A stretch of 20,953 nt of DNA from Reticulitermes lucifugus. Lineage: Eukaryota > Arthropoda > Insecta > Blattodea > Rhinotermitidae. A program made the translations under genes and the position numbers. Location of the stretch: NCBI GenBank assembly GCA_026260175.1, contig JAKCWW010007647.1, positions 1-20,953 of the forward strand. The letters run 5' to 3'. Every line of letters starts with the position of its first letter. The first letter of the stretch is position 1. The notes beneath the pieces are model-generated. The model was not told where the DNA came from. It saw nothing but the letters and a program-made list of their open reading frames with translations, and did no database searches. This document shows, piece after piece, positions 10,001 through 18,370 of this stretch.

Positions 10001-13000
10001 CTGGTGGATCAGTGAAATGTAAATGTAATATATTGTAATGTAATTTATCAGTGACATCATTAAGTGATGATTTGTATACCAGTATGTAGGTTCATAATGT
10101 TATCTATCATCAGTGATGGAAGACGGAGGAAGTTGATTGCCTTAAAATTTTCGTAAACGGTGAAACTTTTATCAGTTGCAATCCTACATAGTTAATGTGC
10201 TGTTTTGCCCATTTTTGAAGACTGCACCACATTGTTCCATCTAAAACTGCCATATTTACTTGAATATAAGATGCCCTCCCTTCATAATCATTAACTTCCA
10301 GGAAAATACATATTCAGAATATGTTGAACTTTGTGTGTAGTTATAAGGTGACCCCCCCACTTTTTGGATAGTGAATTAGGAAAATATTCTTGTTTTATAT
10401 TGAGGTAAGTGGGGTAGTCAGTATATGTTGCATTTTGTTGAGAAAGATGGGCAGCACCTATTGTGGGGTCCTGGGAATCAAGTATATATAAACAAGGTAA
10501 GTGCAGGATGCAGCTTTAAAGAAAATTGTGAAAGCTATGGATCTGGAAGGTCTTGACATGAACACAACTCAAAAGAAGACTCCAGTTCTAAGAATACCTT
10601 TATGGTATGAGTGTACTAAAATAATGAAGAGGAAAAAGTCTAGTGATGGAGCAGGTTGTGTGTATAAGCTGAAAGTTTTTTGGTTCTCAGCAGGTAATCA
10701 GTCTCTAGTTAAAATTTCAAACTGACGCACAATCACTTGAATTTGGTAAGTGCATATTTAAAACACACTTTATTTTTGTAATTAACAAATGAAGCTCGCT
10801 CTTAATTTAGCAGTTATGTCATCAGGTAGAACAAAATGTAGTGCAGTTCCAACAATGATTTTTACACAGTAAAGATGTCACATTGTTGTGTGATGTTTTT
10901 TTTCAACTACAGTCACTGGGCTGTATTTTTGCTTGTGCCATTTGTGCAGTATTGTTCAGTGATATCCACACATACACTGCATTTGATTCTCCCATGAGGC
11001 GTTCTTCAGATTAATAAGTCTCAAAATTGATTTAATTGTACCTGTTACAGGACGTGGAAACAGAATCAGATGACATGGAAGTCCAACAAATTCCTGGTGG
11101 TTCTTCACAGCCACAGCAACAGCAGGGGCAGCAAGCTGTAGCATTAGTTTTGCCTATAGTAGAGCAACAAATGTCCACTACAGAAACAACCCAAATTCAG
11201 GTTCAGCTGATTGCAGAACAGTCTGTAGTTGTAGCCAGCAGCCAAGCCAATAGCAGTAATACTGTAACTACTACACGGGCTGGAGTTAAGCGTCAGAGGG
11301 AGTCATTGGGAGACAATTCAAGTAGAAATGTAAAGAAGAGCATTGGACAATCGCAGGTATGGATCTTGAAACGTCAGACTGTTTAATTTGTGAACCATGT
11401 GCTTATTTGTTAGTGATGTTTCTTGGTGTATGCCTCAACAGTTGCCAATACACTGGACCAAAAAATACATATTTGTCTGTGTAATTTGCTAGGTGTTGTA
11501 GATGTCAGCACTGTACAGAGTTCATATTAACAATTTCACAATGGCATTAAATGCCTGGGGTGCTCTGAAAGTGATTAGAATTTAAATGGTACCATTACTG
11601 TGTATTACTGGACCAAAAAATACAGATTTGTCTATGTAATTTGCTAGGTGTTGTAGATGGCAGCACTGTACAGAGTTCATATTAACAATCTCACACTGGC
11701 ATTAAGTGCCTGGGGTGCTCTGAAAGTGATGAGAATTTAAATGGCTGCGATTACTGTGTATTGTCTAGGGTGATGACTGTAGATGACCTTGGCACTTTAA
11801 ACTTACAGTGCATATCAACTATGGTTGATACTCACTGCAGATGAGTTAAGCACTGACTTTAAAATGAAGGGTGTGCGGTTAACATTACAGGTAGTTAATT
11901 CTGCATAGTTAAAAAGTCATAGTTATTGTAATTGTATACAATTGTCTCGAGGGAGTGCTTGTATGTACCGTCTCTGGAATCGTGTGTATGGCTTACACAT
12001 TTTTGTTGGGGTGGATTTCTTGGACCTGTTTACAGAACTGGTATTGAGAGTGCTGTATAAGTGCTTGTCTCTTTTGATGTGTGGATGTTATTTGTCATTC
12101 CCACATAGACGAAGCGATCTCGGAGGACACAAGAGATGTTCCCACTAGTGCCCTTTGAGTCAGGTGCTGATGTGGAATATCAGGTGCCAACATCATCACA
12201 GAGAGACCAAGAGGATGATGTAATTGTAATTGACTCTGTTGATGAAGATGAGGATGAAATTGCAGATGAAGGAGTGAGTGGAGGAATTTTAATTTGTTAA
12301 TTTGGGTTTCAGTCTGTCATATTTTATTATGGGAAGTAGAATACAGCATTTTGTGAGATACTTCATTTACCCAGCTACACAATTATTATTTGTAAGTCGG
12401 AAAGGTAAAATGCAGAAGGAGAAAATTAAAATATTACTTTTATTTATCAAATAATTGTAATTTTATATTTTCACATAGTTTCAGAGCTGTTACTATATGT
12501 ATATAAATTTTGACTGCATGTAAAATGTGTCCAGCATTCACTTGGAGCTGTTACATGGTACACAGAAGTCAGATTTTAGAAAATGACAGTTAGAACCTCT
12601 AAATTTATTTGTGGTGAAGTGAAGTTCAAGTATACAAATTTTTCATTCCCTGCAGCACTTTTTCCATGTTCCAATTAGTTCCAACTTCAGGTTTCACCTT
12701 TACAGTGTAGCTTGCAGTCATCATCCTGTCACCACTGTACTGCACTGTTGTTTCACATACAGTGATGAATCACTATTAGACACTGCATAATCCCAGATTG
12801 CTGCTGTTTGATGCTGCTTTTGTCATACAGAAATGCATACTGTATTTGGGTGTGACTCAGATAATCAGTTGACTGGACAACAGAATACACATGGATATAA
12901 TACATACTGTGATTGTTCTTGTATCTGCTATCTTTACTGTTTGTCTCGTCTGTTTCACACGAAGTTACATCATGTTCGCTCATGAGAGGGTTCCTGATTC

Positions 13001-16000
13001 TTGGTTCAACCATTGTAGGGACATCTGTTTTTCCTGCCTTTTAAATAAAATCCAGGGGGTGGACCTTACATGTTTGTGGGCAGTGTTTGCATGAATATTG
13101 TATTTATTCTACATGATTCACTACTATCATTTTCAAATTTGTTACATGTTTATTACAGACATGGAAAGTTTAAATGTATTCAGCATTACTGAAGTTGGAG
13201 ACTAGAGATAAAACTCCACATATTGTATAGTATTAGATGGAGATGAGTTGTGTGCAGTTACTGTAACCCCGGGGAAAGAGGTCCTGGTACCAATCAGATA
13301 GGAGGATGGATGTGCACAAGAACTAATCTGGACATAGTGGCAAAGAGAAAACAGATATAAACTAATATAACATACAGTAATTTGTTTTCCATCTTTTAAT
13401 AATCAGCCTCTTTCTTTCCATGAGAAATTGATGTGCTGTAATAACTGAATTTTTCGGTTGTTATTTGATACGTAAATTTGGTGAGCTTCAGATACGTGCA
13501 GTTTAGTCTGTGGGGTCTGTCTGACTTGATGTTCATTTTGATCTTGAAGTATCATGTTTGCAGGAAGTGAGTTACTGTATGATATAGGCTGAGCACATTG
13601 ACTAAATAGTTCTGTTGATGATATAACACACTTCACCATAGTTTTATATATTTTAGTATGTGTTTTTGAGACAAGGTTTCTAGATGATGAAAGTAGAAGG
13701 CTTCAGTTCTATAGTTTGAAGGTCTGTTTTTGAGAGATTGGACATTCATTATTGTTTGAAACTGTTCCAGAAATTCTAAACGAATAACAGGTGCACTTAT
13801 TACATATATTCATTTCAGGTATAGTTTTTACTTTTTGTGTGGTCAGTTACTGTCATTTAGTGTCTCTGACAGATTGTACAGCATTACGACTCTAATCTGT
13901 GCTGTGACCAACCATATCCATTCCCTCAAACAATGTACTGACCATGTTTAAAAGACTAGCAGTTCTCACAGACTGAACATCGGTGACTAGTACAGAACTA
14001 CTGATTTACATTGTGACATGATCCAGCACATACCGACTCACTGTTGCCAATTGGTGCACAAAAGCATCAGTCCAGTTATTTACTCATCATGCCTTGTACT
14101 TTTGTGGTGTTCTTGATTGGTGTGACCAAGATCTGAACGTGGCAATATGACATTATATAAAACTTCTTGGAGGTTTTTATTTATGCAGCAAACTAAAACC
14201 TTTGCACCTAGAAAAGCATACTGTGTGCCAACTCAAGAATTAAAGGATTACAGCAACCACAATATTGATTTAGAATGTCAAAAGGCTGTTGGTTGTTGTG
14301 TTTTTATTATAACTGAGGCTGTGTACAGTCAGCTGTGGCTGTTTGAAACTTGGGAACATTTTGGGAAGACAAGAAATATAATGTGTTAGGTTAATGTTTA
14401 CAAATGAAGGAGGTGAATTTGGCAATCTGAAGTTATCTGGACTACTGGCATTGGAAGTTTGAAGTCAGTAAAATGTACAAAATGTATGAAAATAAAACTT
14501 ATCCATCCTGTTGAACGAAATAAAAGATACAGATACTCAAATCTTTTTTCCAAATTGAGAATAATAATAATAATAATAATAATAATTTACTTTGCATAAA
14601 TTGTGACATTTGACATGAGTTCCAAGAATTCATCTTCAAAAGTTTTACTACCTGACATTTATTTTGGGTGGAGGTTGTGGTGGTATTCACATGAATTTGT
14701 AGTTGTCAAAACTGTACTTAGTTATGATTGTATTTCAAGGTAATTGAAGAACCTGATGATGGCCCTGAATTTGAGGAGGAAACAGACAGTGGGGAGAGCT
14801 ATGAGGTTGAAGGTTATGACAGAGATGAACAGGTATCTAATTCATATCTGAATGTTTCTTGATGAAGGTGCAGCATACTTAGTTTTAATGTGGCAGATGT
14901 AGATGTTATCCTAGATCTTTTCTTAAAACATTGCATTTTGGAAACTGGTTCTGCTTCTATCTTCATGCGTTAGGGAACCTAATCTGAGGGATCCGTTAGA
15001 AACAGCTAGTGCATTGACTGAGAGTCACTTTTTGTAACGAACCTGTAGAGTTGTGTTCCTTCATGCCTGAAGGCAGAAACTGAGTTTCTGAAACATTGCA
15101 TTTTAAGCAGTTGGATAAGGTCCAAGATATTAAAACAAGGAACCTAATTGTTTAGAATTTCTAGATCTGTGTATGAAATCTGGTAACCAGTTAGAAACTT
15201 GTTTGACAGATACCGATGATGTGTCCCATGTTACAGGATTTGACTGCTTATGATGAAGGTGAAGGCCCTGATATAGAAGAGGAAATAGTGCCTGATCAAG
15301 TCAATAATGAAGCAGAAATAATGGGTAAGTGTTAATAAGCATTATTTTTTGTTGACATTCTGGTTATTGCTACTAAACTTGAATCAGTTTTCAATTGTAC
15401 AAGAAGATGGAGGAATATATTAGAGTAATTTAAGATCTATCTTGTCTGAAGAGAGGCTTTCTTGCTTTGTCCATTGTTATCCAGGGTACAAAAGTCAGAA
15501 AAATGGATTATATTGTGTTGTAATAAGTAGGATTAGGATTAAATGCATTTTGCATATTGCGTATGTAAAATAAAAGTACATTTAAACTTTCACTTAGGCC
15601 CAGTCCTATAAATAATGAAATATGCATTTTGTTGTTTGTAGGATTGGCCCTAAGTGAAAGTCTAAGTGCAGTTTTATTTTATGCATGCAATATGCAAAAT
15701 GCATATAATTCTAAGCCTATTAGTAAGCATGACATGTTGATAAATGGGTTTGTAAGGTAGAACTTTTACTGTAATTGTTAAAGAAATGCAAGGAGTAACA
15801 GTGTTCAGTATAAGATTTTAATATGATTATTTTCATGCATTCCTTGCACAAATTATACACCGCCATCTGTTCCCATGATGTAGTTTTCAAAGTACTAAGT
15901 GGATGTGTCTGAAACTTGGTATGAAGACTACACTGAAAGTAATTGGTAAATTCAGGTTTGGTGTGAATCAGTTTGATATATTATTAATTGTCTGTTTTTA

Positions 16001-18333
16001 TGTGAAAATTGTCTACATTTCTTGTGTTTGCGTGATATATTTTTCACTCTTGATGTAGGTAGTTCTGTATGTGCAATGTAAGTAGCTATGTATCAGAAGA
16101 TTTATGTCTGAAATAACTGGCCATCAGAGCTAAAGAAATATGAAAAGTAGCAAAGAACATATTTAGGAAGTGTATTCAATTAGATTACACATGTCTACCC
16201 TTTTTGTAAATTTGGATTGTCCATGACATTCAAGAAATGGTGTATATACATGTATTATTCACTTACAGAAGAGCTCTGCATAGATTTAGATTGCATTTTG
16301 CACCACACAGAATATAAGAAGACACTAGAGAAATGAATTAAATATGAAACAGCTTTACTAGTTTTTAGCTGCCACAAAATGTCAGCGTACTATGACTTAC
16401 AAATGTTAGAATAAAGATTTACATTGCAACAATTTAATAATGTGTCAAGTTCATGTTAACTCATTATTGCAAGCAGATTATTCGTGTTAAGAGAGGGACA
16501 TGAATGACAGGTACAAAACATCCAAAATCGATTATTATACAAACAAGGATTACCAGATGTTTGCTAAAATGTAAGATGCGTATTTCATATTCATGGCTGT
16601 TTAGTGCTTCTGAGATGATCCAGTAGTATAGAGCAAAATGTTTAAGATATTTTGTGTAACATTCATTATTTGCTTAACTGTACAAGAATTACTGTCTTTT
16701 TACTTTTATGTCTAATTTTTAGAAGCGTTCCCTTCTTTCAGTTGTATTGGTACTTTCTTGGCTTTTCAGAGGATAGTAATGAAGTACCAAACCAGTGTGG
16801 CAGCAGTGTTATAGGCACAGTGGACAACACTGCCAGTCAGTCTGCATCGTGTTCTGCCACTGTGCCAGTAGCATCCTCGGCAGAAGCACTTCATCCACAG
16901 CAACAGCAGCACTCGGAGGCTACCAGCAGTGGATCAGCTGCACAGCCTGAGGGTGGAAACGTCAGTTCTGTAGTGATGAGTCAGGCCTCTCCCTCAGTTC
17001 CAAGTAGCTCTGCACGAGGACGACACGTTCCTCCCCATTGCAGGCAGCAGCAACATTTAGTATTAGTAAGTGAAAGCCACAAAAATAAACACAGAAAGTA
17101 GTGTTGTAGTATTTGTTATCAACAGAAGGAATGCACTGAAAGGTGTGAACGGTATGACTGCGAATGCCATGAAGGCTTATGAGGGTAGTGGAGGTATAGC
17201 TGCAGTTATTCTTGACCACTAAGTGCAGGGGAATGGTCAGTATCATGCCTTGGCCACTTTACTACCTGGCAAAATAGACCCCAGGTACCCATTGAATAGG
17301 AGACTAGATGGTCCCTGGAGCAAGTCTGGATGCTTTGTGGAAGAGGAAAATCGAGGAAGGAGGGAACATAATTTGTTAGTTGTCTAGCCCACAGTCTAGT
17401 CACTATGCAGACTATACTATCCCTGCTCCTCAATAGACCAAAACCAAAATGGAACTTTCCACTGCAGAATCAAGCCTTATAGCATCTTAATTGACTCCAT
17501 GGAACCGTCTGTGTTGAAAAGATGTCGTGTTCAGATTAGTTGATTAAGACTTCTGAACTCAGTAAAGTACTTTCATTATCTTTCATGGTTTTCTGTACTG
17601 TATTAGTCTTTACTCAAACTAACCTATTGATGAACCATATGATTTGGTCTACTTAGTATCTATGTAAAATTAACCTGTAAACAACCTACATTTATGTATG
17701 TGAAAGCACATAAAAAATACCCCTAGAAATTCATTTTATATATTTAGGCAACGAGGAAATTACTGTATTTTTAAGACATGCTGCATAATCTCTGCTTTGT
17801 TGTCCACACAATGCTGTTTATGTCATAATTTTATCTTTTCTGTTCAAATAATACGTGTTTCCTAAACGATGCACTAAAATGTAAATACCGACCTGATCGT
17901 TTAAAGGTTAATAAAAGTATGTCACAAGATTTTCACAAAATTTCTGTTTAATTCTGTGACATCGAGTAAGTAAACTATATGACTGTCATTCAATGATATT
18001 TCTTACCCCTAAAAGTATGTAACAGCATCAAGGTGGGGCATGTCCATCAGTTGCCAAAGTAAAACTGTAAGTTGATGGTTTTGATATTGAACTGCATGAT
18101 TGTAACACGATTTGTTTGTTTGTTTGTTTATCAAGCAACCACCAAGTTATGAAGATGCAGGTGACGATAGCATTGTTCCCAGTACCCCTACACTTTTTGT
18201 TCCGAGGCGTACAGATGGTTTTGGAGAGGCTGTCAGTTCTCCACAAGTACCATCCGGGAGGTTTATCTTCTCTGACACGAACCCACCTACTGCCCGAGCA
18301 GGTATTGTCAAATGTGTGTAAAAAATACAGCAA

Positions 18334-18370
<37 letters not shown>

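Larger units (their letters stand above)
8634..11050 (+). other. TPR intron 5 (phase 0)
   Basis: A 2,417-base intron made largely of transposon debris: an inverted-repeat element (8663-9099), a perfect 22-bp hairpin (9206-9256), a non-LTR retrotransposon fragment split by a TTAA-flanked element (9235-10045), a repeat terminus near 10251 and a MADF-like relic (10501-10725). I recognise nothing at 10730-11050. Confidence 0.85.
17066..18135 (+). other. TPR intron 10 (phase 0)
   Basis: Its 1,070 bases hold a minus-strand SINE copy at about 17160-17430 and end in a (TTTG)n run that serves as pyrimidine tract. I see no exon for the segment that vertebrate TPR has between the PPHPLPPRL-type region and VPSTPTL. 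Confidence 0.82.

Noticed and set aside
11108-11140. CAG/CAA-rich tract in exon 6 as a repeat expansion
   Set aside because: It is short, interrupted by other codons, and fits the Gln-rich composition of insect TPR tails.
14147-14389. Open frame of 80 codons in intron 7
   Set aside because: No recognisable domain, composition typical of surrounding intron, and no acceptor/donor pair in a compatible phase.
16652-17101. Open frame of 149 codons beginning with ATG at 16652, as a stand-alone gene
   Set aside because: The part before 16770 is intron 9 with a clear cttggcttttcag acceptor, and the part after 17065 follows a GTAAGT donor. Only the middle is coding, as TPR exon 10.
17206-17433. Minus-strand frame of 75 codons as a gene
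   Set aside because: It follows a pseudo-peptide seen in a common SINE family, and the related copies at 19.5 and 20.9 kb support a repeat.
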